A DNA stretch of 64,000 nt from an uncultured Maribacter sp. (GCA_947493885.1 CANLTE010000001.1:682001-746000), one strand, 5' to 3'. Shown: positions 48,631 to 57,415, counted from the stretch's first letter. Numbers and translations: made by a program. The notes: generated from the letters alone by a model not told the origin.

Positions 48631-51555
48631 ATGAAACGCTTAGTGTTATTGTTCATATTTTGTCTTTTGCTTGCAGTACAAAAAACAAATTGTCAAGATT
48701 TACCATACGGTTTTCCTAATACAGATCGTACTAAACTAAGTTTAAATCAAGGTTGGAAATTTCATCTCGGAAATCCTGAAGCAAAAAACTACACAAATGA
48801 ATTAGATGATTCCGATTGGCAATCGGTTAACATTCCGCACACTTTAGCACTTACATCGTTAACCTTGGATGATTTAAAAGATGAAAAAACACAATTAATT
48901 TTTCATAGAAAAGTTGGTTGGTATCGCAAAAGCATTACCGTTGAAAATTCAGATAAAAAAGTATTCCTTGAGTTTGAAGGAGCACATCAAATAACAAATT
49001 TATGGGTAAACGGAAAACATGTAGGGCAACATGCTGTAGGTGGTTATACACCGTTTCATTTTGATATTACCGCATTTGTAAAAAAAGGCAAAGAAAACCA
49101 AATAACTCTTTTGGTGGACAACAGAAGAAACGAAATGGTTCCGCCAGACCCAGGGCCTTTTGACTATGTTAAGTTTAGCGGATTATATAGAGATGTTTAC
49201 CTTGTACAAACCAATCCCGTACATGTAACTTTTAATTGGGAAAATTTAAATTCTGGTGTACATATTACTACGCCAACCATAGATCCAGTAAACAAAAATG
49301 CCACAATTAACATTAAAACATCTGTTGTAAACGAAAACAATAACAAAGTTAACTGTGAAATAGTAACCAGAATCTTAAATAAAGAAGGTATTTCGGTATT
49401 ACGTCTTACGGAAACAGCAACTATACTTCCAAATACTGAACATCAATTTAATCAAATAGGAAGTTTAGAAGATAATGTACAGCTATGGGATACAGAAAAT
49501 CCATACCTATACCGTGTAAATAGTGTTATAAAAATTAATGGAAAAGAAATAGACTTTGTAGAGAACAAAATAGGGCTTAGAAAATTTGAACAAGACCCTG
49601 TAAGAGGTTTTTTATTAAATAATAAACCTATTGAACTCATTGGTGCTAACAGACACCAGCAATACCCATATATTGGGGATGCTGTTCCAAATACGCTACA
49701 TTATAAAGATATGTTGCAATTTAAAGAATATGGCTTTAATATTATGCGAACTGCACATTACCCGCAAGACGATGCTTTAATAGAAGCCTGCGACGAACTT
49801 GGTATTTTAGTTTATGAAGAAGCTCCAACATGGATTTCAATTTCTGATAAAGATGAATGGTGGAATAATTTAGAAAAATCCGCTCGAACTATGATTCGTA
49901 ATCACAGAAACCATCCATCCATTATTATGTGGGGGGCTGGTGTAAATCACAGAGGTTACGTACCACGTGTTCATAATACTATAAAACAAGAAGACCCTAC
50001 AAGACTAACCGCCTCACAAGGTGCTCGGTGGACGGGTTGGCAAACCTCAGGATTAACCGATGTAAATGCAAATATGCTCTATGGTCCATTTATATGGGAT
50101 CGTTCTGAACCAATGTTTGCTATGGAAGGCAGAAGAGGTGCAGCGGCCGTAGCTCCGTTTAAAAATGACCCGCTAATGACAGGTTTAATATCATGGACAG
50201 CGCATGCTTATTACACTTTTCACCCTTCTCATGATAAAGCAAATAATAAAAGAGACCGCACCCGCAGTGGAATGATGACCATTTTTAGATATCCAAGGCC
50301 CGAATTAGAATGGTACAAATCTGAACTATTACCAGCTCCTTTTGTTTCAATACAAGAAAATTGGAATCCAAAAACCAAAGAAATTACCGTTTTTAGCAAC
50401 GCCAAAGAAGTAGAATTACTCCTAAACAACACGGTACTAAAAAAAGCTTCACCAAGCAAGGATACTATTTACGATGGCTTAGAACATGCTCCTTTTCATT
50501 TTAAAAATATAAATTATGCTCCTGGTAAGCTAACAGCCAAAGCTTTTTATCCAAACGGAAAAACTCTAGAAACTTCAAAACATACCCCTAGAAAACCTTA
50601 TGCACTTACCTTAAAATTAGATACTATTGGAAGAAAATTTATTGCTAATGGTTCAGATGTTTTAATGGCTTATGCTACAGTAGTAGATAAAAACGGAACT
50701 ACCGTGCCAGACACTAATCATTTAATACAATTTACCGTTAAGGGTGATGCTTCAGTAATTGGAGACCGTGCAAATATAGATGCCAACCCTATGTTTACGG
50801 AATATGGTGTTGCTCCAGCATTAATTAGAGCAGATATTTCTGAAGGAAAAATAACGGTTACTGCAAAATCTAAAGGTTTAAAGTCCGCCAGCGCAACAGT
50901 CAGTCTTATTGCAAATAACACCAATATTATTGCTAAAAACGCCTTACCAATTTATGATTTTACTACAGAACGAGTGGACTTAGGGGCAAGCGATCAATTA
51001 CTCCAATTTAGTTGGAACCCTTGGTATGGTGCAGATGAAGAAAAAAACGCCTATCATTTTAAGTCTTTTAAAGGAGTTACAGCAAGTATCGAAAAAGGGT
51101 CGCAAAACGGAATTAACCGTTGGCTGGGAGAAATGAATGTTATAGGTAAATATGGTTATGCATATGGTGACGGCATCATTGCTATTGACGATAGCGGTGT
51201 TAACTTAGTCTTTAACAACCTTCCTAAAGGCATTTATAAGCTTAAAACATGGCATCACGCACCAAGAAGTAATTCAGATTCAATGGATCCAAATAAAGAC
51301 AAATTAAAATCGGTTACTATTCATAAATTACCTTACGAAAATAAAATTACTATAAGCTCTAAAGCCCTTATTGGAGCTAAAAATATAGATACCAAAGTAA
51401 CTTCAGGAAAAGAAATGCAATGGAAAGCCCCAGGAATTGGAGAAGTAATTTTTAGTTCGGACGGAAATAACCCTGTAAAAATTAACTTTAACGGAAAAGA
51501 AAATAAAGGTATTTGGTTAAATGCTTTTGAACTTAGTGAGTGGGAGGAGTTTTAG
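48631..51555 (+). CDS. Glycoside hydrolase family 2 protein with altered acid/base position
   Basis: A 974-residue exported GH2-type protein. It has a signal peptide (about 1-21, KTNCQ), a sugar-binding jelly roll (about 35-195: LNQGWKFHLG, VWYR/VGWYRKS, GQHAVGGYTPF), an immunoglobulin-like domain (about 200-315), a TIM barrel (about 320-590: IGANRHQQYP, MRTAHYPQDD) and C-terminal beta domains including a malectin-like part (about 790-974). In most GH2 enzymes the acid/base Glu ends the motif NHPSIIMWGxGNE. Here the motif reads NHPSIIMWGAGVNH with N439-H440. A candidate nucleophile, E499 in MFAMEGR, is kept. It closes the PUL. Confidence 0.85.
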   Translation: MKRLVLLFIFCLLLAVQKTNCQDLPYGFPNTDRTKLSLNQGWKFHLGNPEAKNYTNELDDSDWQSVNIPHTLALTSLTLDDLKDEKTQLIFHRKVGWYRKSITVENSDKKVFLEFEGAHQITNLWVNGKHVGQHAVGGYTPFHFDITAFVKKGKENQITLLVDNRRNEMVPPDPGPFDYVKFSGLYRDVYLVQTNPVHVTFNWENLNSGVHITTPTIDPVNKNATINIKTSVVNENNNKVNCEIVTRILNKEGISVLRLTETATILPNTEHQFNQIGSLEDNVQLWDTENPYLYRVNSVIKINGKEIDFVENKIGLRKFEQDPVRGFLLNNKPIELIGANRHQQYPYIGDAVPNTLHYKDMLQFKEYGFNIMRTAHYPQDDALIEACDELGILVYEEAPTWISISDKDEWWNNLEKSARTMIRNHRNHPSIIMWGAGVNHRGYVPRVHNTIKQEDPTRLTASQGARWTGWQTSGLTDVNANMLYGPFIWDRSEPMFAMEGRRGAAAVAPFKNDPLMTGLISWTAHAYYTFHPSHDKANNKRDRTRSGMMTIFRYPRPELEWYKSELLPAPFVSIQENWNPKTKEITVFSNAKEVELLLNNTVLKKASPSKDTIYDGLEHAPFHFKNINYAPGKLTAKAFYPNGKTLETSKHTPRKPYALTLKLDTIGRKFIANGSDVLMAYATVVDKNGTTVPDTNHLIQFTVKGDASVIGDRANIDANPMFTEYGVAPALIRADISEGKITVTAKSKGLKSASATVSLIANNTNIIAKNALPIYDFTTERVDLGASDQLLQFSWNPWYGADEEKNAYHFKSFKGVTASIEKGSQNGINRWLGEMNVIGKYGYAYGDGIIAIDDSGVNLVFNNLPKGIYKLKTWHHAPRSNSDSMDPNKDKLKSVTIHKLPYENKITISSKALIGAKNIDTKVTSGKEMQWKAPGIGEVIFSSDGNNPVKINFNGKENKGIWLNAFELSEWEEF

Positions 51556-51562
51556 TCAAGCC

Positions 51563-52687
51563 TTATTTAAACAAGTTTAAGTAACTATTAAAAACATACT
51601 TTTTATGCCGCTTTTCTCCTGTAATTTCTTTTAATATTTCTAATTCTTCTAAATCATCTATTAAATTATATGCTGTTCTTTTAGATACTCCCGTAATTTC
51701 TACTACTTTATTTACATCTACTAAAGGTCGTTTAAACAAATATTGTACTACTTTTTGTCCATTTGCAGCTCTTGTGCCCAATGTTTGTATGTTTAATTCT
51801 GTTTGTGTTTTTAATTTTAAAATAGCATTAAAAGTTTCTACTCCATTTTTTGCAGTTTCAATTACGCCTACCAAAAAGAATTTTAACCATTGCACTATAT
51901 CATTACTAGTTCTTACCTTCATTAAGTTATCATAATATAAGCTCCTATTGCGTTCAAAAAAATCAGATAAATACAATATTGGTTTTTTAAGAATATCTTT
52001 ATCCACCAAATACAAAGTAATAAGTAAACGACCTACACGACCATTACCATCTAAAAATGGATGTATAGTCTCAAACTGATAATGAATAATTGCAATCTTT
52101 AATAAGTCCGGAAAATAAGATTCTGTGTTATTAGCAAAACTTTCTAAATCCCCCATTAAATCATTAATAGAAGTATACACTGGTGGTATAAATGTAGCAT
52201 CATTTATTGAGGCCCCTCCTATCCAATTTTGACTCGTACGAAATACTCCTGGTAATTTATGTTCCCCCCTAACCCCTTGTAACAAAATTTTATGGGTCTC
52301 TTTTATTAATCTAGAAGAAAAAGGTAGTTTTTCTAATTTCTCAATGGCAAGATGCATTGCTTGAATATAATTTTGTACTTCTTCCCAATCATCCTTTTTT
52401 TCATTACTAACATCTTCTTTATCCAATAAAGCTTCTTCCATATTGGTTTGGGTTCCTTCAATTTTACTACTCTGAGTCGCTTCTTTAAGGACATGCATAC
52501 TTATAAAAAGATCTATATCAGGAATATGTTCACTATACATATCTAGTCGCCCTAACTGTCTATCAGCTTTAGAAAGTAATAGTACCAACTCCATATCATC
52601 TAGCACCCATAATTTATTAATATTCTCTGGCTGAAAGCTTTTATAGTACCCTTGATTAATATATGTACCCGATTTAAAGTTTTGCAT
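51563..52687 (-). CDS. Fic-domain protein, class II, with C-terminal winged helix
   Basis: A 374-residue Fic protein that probably AMPylates (or de-AMPylates) a target protein using the motif HPFLDGNGR at residues 209-217, followed by VGR. The N-terminal inhibitory helix carries S73-xxx-E77-G78, matching the class II (S/T)xxxE(G/N) motif, so activity should be self-restrained. The C-terminal 60 residues form a winged helix-turn-helix (VNKVVEITGVSKRTAYNLI), suggesting DNA binding. The ATG at 52687 overlaps the first of seven TTGCATT motifs running upstream, which suggests autoregulation. It lies just outside the left edge of the accessory island. Confidence 0.92.
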   Translation of the reverse strand: MQNFKSGTYINQGYYKSFQPENINKLWVLDDMELVLLLSKADRQLGRLDMYSEHIPDIDLFISMHVLKEATQSSKIEGTQTNMEEALLDKEDVSNEKKDDWEEVQNYIQAMHLAIEKLEKLPFSSRLIKETHKILLQGVRGEHKLPGVFRTSQNWIGGASINDATFIPPVYTSINDLMGDLESFANNTESYFPDLLKIAIIHYQFETIHPFLDGNGRVGRLLITLYLVDKDILKKPILYLSDFFERNRSLYYDNLMKVRTSNDIVQWLKFFLVGVIETAKNGVETFNAILKLKTQTELNIQTLGTRAANGQKVVQYLFKRPLVDVNKVVEITGVSKRTAYNLIDDLEELEILKEITGEKRHKKYVFNSYLNLFK

Positions 52688-52809
52688 TTATACCTTTTAT
52701 TTATTGCATTACACTATTACATAATGCAAAATACAGCTAAAAAATGCAATAAAAAATGTGTTAATGCAAAAAATGGAGGTATTTTGCATTATAATTTTTG
52801 ATAATGCAA
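52682..52809. repeat. Seven TTGCATT/AATGCAA motifs with ~20-bp period upstream of fic
   Basis: The heptamer TTGCATT or its complement occurs at 52682, 52704, 52722 (as TAATGCAA), 52743, 52762 (as TAATGCAA), 52784 and 52802 (as TAATGCAA). Centre-to-centre distances are about 22, 19, 20, 20, 21 and 19 bases, close to two helical turns. The first copy overlaps the fic start codon. It looks like a cooperative operator array for the Fic protein's own winged helix, or for another regulator. Confidence 0.75.
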
Positions 52810-52868
52810 ACTCTAAGTTGTTTTTACATTAAAAAATCTTACAGAATTATAAGGGGTTTTTTTTAGTA

Positions 52869-52881
52869 TGGTCTCACATGG
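52869..52881 (+). other. Candidate attL: partial copy of the tRNA 3' end
   Basis: TGGTCTCACATGG matches the 3' end of the tRNA(CAU) gene at 58481-58493 (TGGTCCCACATGG) at 12 of 13 positions in the same orientation. Both are preceded by a G-rich dinucleotide and a run of seven or eight T. It would mark the left end of an island inserted at the tRNA 3' end. Confidence 0.5.
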
Positions 52882-52925
52882 CACGCTTTAGAGAATATAA
52901 ATGATGTTGCAATGAATTTTATTGA

Positions 52926-53166
52926 AAAAATACCATCCATTTAGAAAAAACTAAGGAATTAGAATTATTAAAGGTAAATAACTTGACTTATTCATTCCAT
53001 GAAATCGATAAAATGCGAAAAGTTTATGACCTATGTAATAATCAACTACAAATAATAAGTTATAATGAGTTAATCGCTGTTTTTGATACATAAGTAGGAG
53101 AAACTTTATATGTATTATGATAAAGGAAACTGGGAACTAGGTAAAACTAAAAGTGACGAAGCTTAA
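52926..53166 (+). pseudogene. Degenerate coding remnant
   Basis: An open stretch without a start (52926-53093) reads HLEKTKELELLKVNN, then DKMRKVYDLCNNQLQ, and ends in a stop. A further segment (DKGNWELGKTKSDEA) continues in another frame to 53166. The composition is protein-like but broken. I do not recognise the family. The remaining bases of the 52688-53331 gap hold the motif array, the candidate att copy and plain AT-rich sequence. Confidence 0.35.
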
Positions 53167-53331
53167 AAAACACTTATTATTTTAAATTGGGGAGATAATA
53201 AGTTTGACCATAGAAGAATAAATAAATATGTTTGGAGAATAAGACTTGAGAAAGGATTTAAGTGAAGTAATTAAACCTTCATAATCAATTTATTGATTGT
53301 TTATTCATCTATAAAATAACTAAACGTAATC

Positions 53332-53475
53332 ATGAAAACTAAAGTTTTATTAACGATATTATTCTTAAATAAAAGTTTTTGCCAAAAAAGCGAAATAGAA
53401 TTACCTAATATAGATATTGCCCAAGAAATAGCAGACGACGAACCGTATCTTTCTATTTATGTAAATAAGATTTAG
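53332..53475 (+). pseudogene. Truncated copy of the exported ExbD-like gene
   Basis: The frame begins MKTKVLLTILFLNKSFCQ (signal peptide) and continues IELPNIDIAQEIADDEPYLS to YVNKI, where a stop cuts it at 47 residues. It is plainly a paralogue of the 297-residue protein at 55239 (IELPMANSTQDIADDEPYLS, YVNKN). The loss of the remaining 250 residues and the position 15 bp before the next gene show a decayed first member of a two-gene cassette. Its start may still be translated and coupled to the next gene. Confidence 0.75.
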
Positions 53476-53490
53476 GCTTAAATTAGTAAC

Positions 53491-54330
53491 ATGAAAAAGC
53501 GGTATTCTTTTTTTGCAAAGTGGCGAAAGCAAGATGTAAAATTTTTAAACAGTTTTAACCTTATAAAGACTATTAAAGAAGGATATGATGGATTCTGGAT
53601 TGAAGAAGGTGAAGTTTATGAAAAAATAATGAAGAAATTTTCTGGAAAAAAAAATTTTTTTTCAGAAAAACAACCATTAGAGTTTTCAGTTAAACAATCT
53701 GGAGCATCATTCTCTCAAGAAGATTTAGACAATTCAAAGTACTTTGTTTTGGCTAGTCATTCTGGAGATATAATAGATTCTCCTCTTCCAAAAAATGAAT
53801 ATCAAAATCAAACATTTGATTTTGATGAATGTAATTTTATAAAGGTAAACAAAAAACAGAAAGCCCCTTTTAAGACTAAGACGCCGATATGGAAAAAAAA
53901 TAAAATCACTTTTTCTTTTGATTGTGAATCAGATTTTCTTTTTTTTAAAAAAGAATTTTATCAAGAGATACTAGCCCCTCTTGGTTTAAAATATATTGAA
54001 GTTATAAACCATGCTACAGGGAAGCCTATAGAGGATACAATACAGCTAGATATACCTATAGCGGAAAGTAAAATTTTAATTGAAGGTTCAGCATATGATA
54101 TTTATGAACCTCGTTGTGGAGTAAAACAATACGCAAGACAATATTTAGATTTTTTCCCTTCTTTTGAAGAAGACTTTGACTTTCATATTTGTTATACCAA
54201 GGAAGAATTAGATGGGGGCAACAAAAGAATTATAATATCTAAAGAATTTTGTGAATTGTTAGTTAAACACAATATTATAAAATATGAGTTTGGTTATTTA
54301 GTTCCTATGAAAAAAATAATTTATGATTAA
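53491..54330 (+). CDS. Unknown cytosolic protein, immunity-protein-like
   Basis: A 279-residue protein with no signal peptide or membrane segment, rich in Lys, Phe and Glu. The C-terminal half has conserved-looking blocks: KKEFYQEILAPLGLKYIEVI, TIQLDIPIAES, ILIEGSAYD, DFFPSFEEDF and, near the end, RIIISKEFCELLVKHNIIKYE. The final 'ISKEFxELL' pattern recalls the C-termini of polymorphic-toxin immunity families, but I cannot name one. A decayed paralogue lies at 56135-56487. It overlaps the next gene by 8 bp. Function unproven. Confidence 0.6.
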   Translation: MKKRYSFFAKWRKQDVKFLNSFNLIKTIKEGYDGFWIEEGEVYEKIMKKFSGKKNFFSEKQPLEFSVKQSGASFSQEDLDNSKYFVLASHSGDIIDSPLPKNEYQNQTFDFDECNFIKVNKKQKAPFKTKTPIWKKNKITFSFDCESDFLFFKKEFYQEILAPLGLKYIEVINHATGKPIEDTIQLDIPIAESKILIEGSAYDIYEPRCGVKQYARQYLDFFPSFEEDFDFHICYTKEELDGGNKRIIISKEFCELLVKHNIIKYEFGYLVPMKKIIYD

Positions 54331-54898
54331 AATTAAAAGCTTTTTATTGTTTTGTTTGTTCATATGTGTGTTTACTAATTTTGATATTGTAAGTGCACAA
54401 ACAATTGAACAAAACTATTTAAAATGTTTAAAAGCAGAATATAAAGATAAAGGAGTTAAAATAGATTCTGTTTTAATTGAGTATGAATCGTTTTTAATTA
54501 ATAAAGGTTTTTTAGCAAAAGAACCCAAAGAAAGATATATATCTTTCTTAAAAAACACGAGTAAAGAAAAAGTTCTTATTGCGACTGTTCCTGAAAAAAC
54601 ACATTCAGTCATATCATTATTAAATTTTTCTGATTTTAAAAAAGGTGATTGTATTAATTACAATATAGATAAGCAAAATGAAATATATTTAAAATTTCTT
54701 AAGCTCGAAGAAAGTATAGATAATGGATTTTCAGATTTTGGAGAATTAGCAGATATTTACCTAAAAATATTTAGTGTAGAAGATTTATCTAGTTCATTTT
54801 TTAGGTTTTACTGGCTATATCTATTAGCATATACCTCAGATATAGACGAAGGACATAATTATATTTTTAAAAAATTATCACCTCCTATAGAGAATTAA
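54323..54898 (+). CDS. Hypothetical exported protein
   Basis: A 191-residue protein with a signal peptide (about 1-25, VSAQ), then NYLKCLKAEYKDKGVKID and YESFLINKGFLAKEP, mostly helical. It overlaps the immunity-like gene by 8 bp, so the two are coupled. I do not recognise the family. Small exported helical proteins of this kind occur near ExbD-like proteins in Flavobacteriaceae, but I make no functional claim. Confidence 0.6.
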   Translation: MIKIKSFLLFCLFICVFTNFDIVSAQTIEQNYLKCLKAEYKDKGVKIDSVLIEYESFLINKGFLAKEPKERYISFLKNTSKEKVLIATVPEKTHSVISLLNFSDFKKGDCINYNIDKQNEIYLKFLKLEESIDNGFSDFGELADIYLKIFSVEDLSSSFFRFYWLYLLAYTSDIDEGHNYIFKKLSPPIEN

Positions 54899-55089
54899 AT
54901 TTCCTTATGGGTCATAGTAAAAAGAGGTTGTTCGTTACGTTCTTTGTTTTGTATAGCTGCAGTTGTACTCTCATCTTCATTTAACCACTGGTTTGCACGA
55001 ACACCAAATACCTTCATTAAGCGTTGTACAATATTAATAGAACGCTTTAAAGCCTTACGTAAAGTCTTTCGTTTATCGAGAAGTTTCAT
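54895..55089 (-). CDS. Hypothetical small basic protein or remnant
   Basis: A 64-residue minus-strand frame, MKLLDKRKTLRKALKRSINI then VQRLMKVFGVRANQW, strongly basic in the first 30 residues. It ends convergent with the exported protein (4-bp overlap). It could be a small DNA/RNA-binding protein or the truncated end of a larger gene. I see no recognisable family. Confidence 0.35.
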   Translation of the reverse strand: MKLLDKRKTLRKALKRSINIVQRLMKVFGVRANQWLNEDESTTAAIQNKERNEQPLFTMTHKEI

Positions 55090-55191
55090 GTATATTTAGG
55101 GCTACATTAAATAGCTAACTTTTGAATAGTTTTTTCTAAGAGGCACCTTTTTAACTTTGAAATTAAAAGTAAAATCTATTTTATTCGAGCC

Positions 55192-55221
55192 TTGAAAAGA
55201 AGAGTTTTAACGCTGCTACTA
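55192..55221 (+). repeat. Short duplicate of the ExbD-like gene start
   Basis: TTGAAAAGAAGAGTTTTAAC and the next ten bases repeat the first 30 bases of the gene at 55239 with a handful of mismatches (reading LKRRVLTLLL against MKSKVLTLLL). It ends 17 bp before that gene. With 53332 this makes a third 5'-end copy, so the cassette has been duplicated and trimmed more than once. Confidence 0.55.
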
Positions 55222-55238
55222 AACCATATAATTAACTC

Positions 55239-56132
55239 ATGAAAAGTAAAGTTTTAACACTACTACTGCTATTGCTGTCGTTTTCTAGTGTGCATTCTCA
55301 AAAAGAAGATATCGAATTGCCCATGGCAAATAGTACGCAAGATATAGCCGATGATGAACCTTACCTTTCTTTTTATGTAAATAAAAATTCAGAGCTTTTT
55401 TTTGAAGACAAGCGTTTGTACTATTGGAGCCAAGTAAGTAACGCTCTTATAGAGCAAGAATGTGAGCCCATTAGTAAGTTTGTATTAGACATAAACATTT
55501 TTGCAGATAAACGTGTGCCTTCGCGTTACATTAAAAGATTAAGAGCAGAGATTACGAGAGCTTGGAATGGTCGTATTCATTATAAAACAGTAGATTTTAA
55601 AAGTAAAAAAGCGGTAACACAATTCGTTTCAAGTTCAGAATACAAAGCAACCATAAAAAAAGATTTATTCTATGGAGAATTTACAGGCAAAAAAATTATA
55701 AACACCGGAGAAGACCCCAAAGAAGCAACAAGTAGTAAGTACCCATTTAGACTTAGAGTTCCAGCGGTATGGCAAACTAATATATCTTCTTATTTAAAAC
55801 AATTAGATACGGCTGCAGTAAATCATTATTTAGCACAGTTAAATAATCATAGAAGCCTTATTGTTACTTCTAAAGATTCCTATATTTATAATAAAATTGA
55901 ATATAGTTTTAACAATAAGAAGAAATTAAAAAGTATTGTTGAGTCTTGTGATTTACTTTTTTTAAAATTTAAAGAAGACTTAAGCTATGGTGATTATATC
56001 TCTGCTTTTGCAGAAATACGAGCATTTAGAACAAATCCTTATCGTATGACACTCAAAACACCTTTTATTATTGATATTACTTCAGAATTAAATTTAATGC
56101 TAAAAGAAAAAGGGTTGTATTTATTTGATTAG
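55239..56132 (+). CDS. Exported protein with ExbD/TolR-like periplasmic region
   Basis: A 297-residue protein with a signal peptide (about 1-20, VHSQ). Residues about 24-120 (DIELPMANSTQDIADDEPYL, NKNSELFFEDKRL, LDINIFADKRVPSRYIKRL) have the order and key features of the ExbD/TolR periplasmic domain: xLPxA start, an 'NxxGxxFxxxxxV'-like strand and the 'aDKxVxYxxVxxV' strand-helix. Unlike ExbD it has a cleavable signal in place of the membrane anchor with its conserved Asp. The rest (about 130-297) is unknown. It is the intact partner of the cassette whose second gene follows as a remnant. Confidence 0.6.
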   Translation: MKSKVLTLLLLLLSFSSVHSQKEDIELPMANSTQDIADDEPYLSFYVNKNSELFFEDKRLYYWSQVSNALIEQECEPISKFVLDINIFADKRVPSRYIKRLRAEITRAWNGRIHYKTVDFKSKKAVTQFVSSSEYKATIKKDLFYGEFTGKKIINTGEDPKEATSSKYPFRLRVPAVWQTNISSYLKQLDTAAVNHYLAQLNNHRSLIVTSKDSYIYNKIEYSFNNKKKLKSIVESCDLLFLKFKEDLSYGDYISAFAEIRAFRTNPYRMTLKTPFIIDITSELNLMLKEKGLYLFD

Positions 56133-56134
56133 TA

Positions 56135-56487
56135 TAGTCTAAAAAAGAATTTTATCTAGAGGTATTACAACCATTAGGTTTAAAACACATAGACATAATT
56201 TTACACAGAACTGGACAAATTTCAGATGATGTAATTCAATTAGATATTCCCGAAGCCAAAAGCTCCTTATTAATAGAAGGCTCTGCGTATGATAAAGATG
56301 AAATTTGTGAGGGTTGTACAAAAAAGCAATATTCTTTTCTAATACATGACTTTTTCCCTTCATTTAAAGAGGAGTTTAAGTTTTCTATATGCAAAACCCA
56401 AGAAGAATTTGGTGGAGGCAGACGTCGTATAATTATATCAAAAAAATTTGTAACTTATTGTTAAAACACAAGGTTATAAAACATTAA
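56135..56487 (+). pseudogene. Decayed copy of the immunity-like gene
   Basis: Starting right after the stop of the preceding gene, the frame reads KKEFYLEVLQPLGLKHIDII, then VIQLDIPEAKSSLLIEGSAYD, DFFPSFKEEF and RRRIIISKKF before a stop at 56464. The expected tail (LLLKHKVIKH) continues in another frame to 56487. It matches the C-terminal half of the 279-residue protein at 53491. The first ~155 residues are missing and a frameshift is present. The remaining 52 bases to 56539 hold nothing clear. Confidence 0.8.
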
Positions 56488-56539
56488 TTCAAAACAATCG
56501 AACTCTTGATGCTGGACAAATAGCAGAGTTGTTTTAAAC

Positions 56540-57415
56540 ATGAGACAATTTTATAAATTAAAAACAAATATTGATTTAAAAGAAATAGGAAAATTTCCTA
56601 AAGGTGCTGAAGGAGGAAGGGTTGGCAATATTCTTGTTGGTCATGATGGTCAATATGGTCCTGTGAAAATTACTAATCCAATTGTACCTATTCAACCAAT
56701 TCATAAAAAAACCAAATTAACAGATTATTTTGATGGAGGTAGTATAAAAATTATTATTTCCACTGGATTCTATCAATTTTTAAAGCCGTTTTTAAACAAA
56801 TATCAGGTTTGGGATATGTACTTATCAAATGATGTATATAAATTTGACAGAAAGAATTTACAATACGTGTTAAAAGATAATGTAGAACAAGAATTTAATG
56901 ATTATAAAATTCTGCATATTTCATATCCCACAGCTGAATTTATTAATTATAAAAAATCCATTTTTTATAAGTTTTTAAAACTTAATGAGTTTCTTAATTA
57001 TGATCTTGATTTAACCTTAAATGCTGCTGAAAGATATACATATGATCAAATCTCAAAAAAGAATGGAGAAAAAGTAAAAGTAAATAAAAAAGAAATTTTA
57101 GAAGAAAATCTTATAGTAAAAGACGAATCTGAATATAATAATTTATTTGAAGTTATTGATAAATTAAAATATGGTAAAACATATGAAGAAATAAAGAGTT
57201 TAAAAATACCAAATATTGCTCCAAAAAAAATAACGATTAATACTAGTATTATTAATCAAGATATGTTTAGAGTTTTTTATAAAAATAGTAATGATTTTTC
57301 TGGATACTATGTATCAGAAGACTTAAAGGATAAAATATTAGACAAAGGTTTTTCGGGAATGACATTTACACCTTTAAAGGAAATTAATCCTCGGATAGAA
57401 ATAGAGACAATATGA
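56540..57415 (+). CDS. Unknown protein resembling Imm11/Imm43-type immunity proteins
   Basis: A 291-residue protein, no signal peptide, very Lys/Ile/Asn rich. Near the middle there is IKIIISTGFYQFLKPFLNKY and at the end SGYYVSEDLKDKILDKGFSGMTF followed by TPL. The 'YVSEDLKDxIxxxGxxGxxFxPL' ending is the shape seen in Imm11/Imm43-type immunity proteins of polymorphic toxin systems. The match is by pattern only. It overlaps the next gene by 4 bp (ATGA). Confidence 0.55.
   Translation: MRQFYKLKTNIDLKEIGKFPKGAEGGRVGNILVGHDGQYGPVKITNPIVPIQPIHKKTKLTDYFDGGSIKIIISTGFYQFLKPFLNKYQVWDMYLSNDVYKFDRKNLQYVLKDNVEQEFNDYKILHISYPTAEFINYKKSIFYKFLKLNEFLNYDLDLTLNAAERYTYDQISKKNGEKVKVNKKEILEENLIVKDESEYNNLFEVIDKLKYGKTYEEIKSLKIPNIAPKKITINTSIINQDMFRVFYKNSNDFSGYYVSEDLKDKILDKGFSGMTFTPLKEINPRIEIETI

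Noticed and set aside
52682..52809. Regularly spaced repeats upstream of fic considered as a CRISPR array
   Set aside because: The repeat unit is only 7-8 bp, occurs in both orientations and leaves gaps of about 12 bp; no cas genes are nearby.
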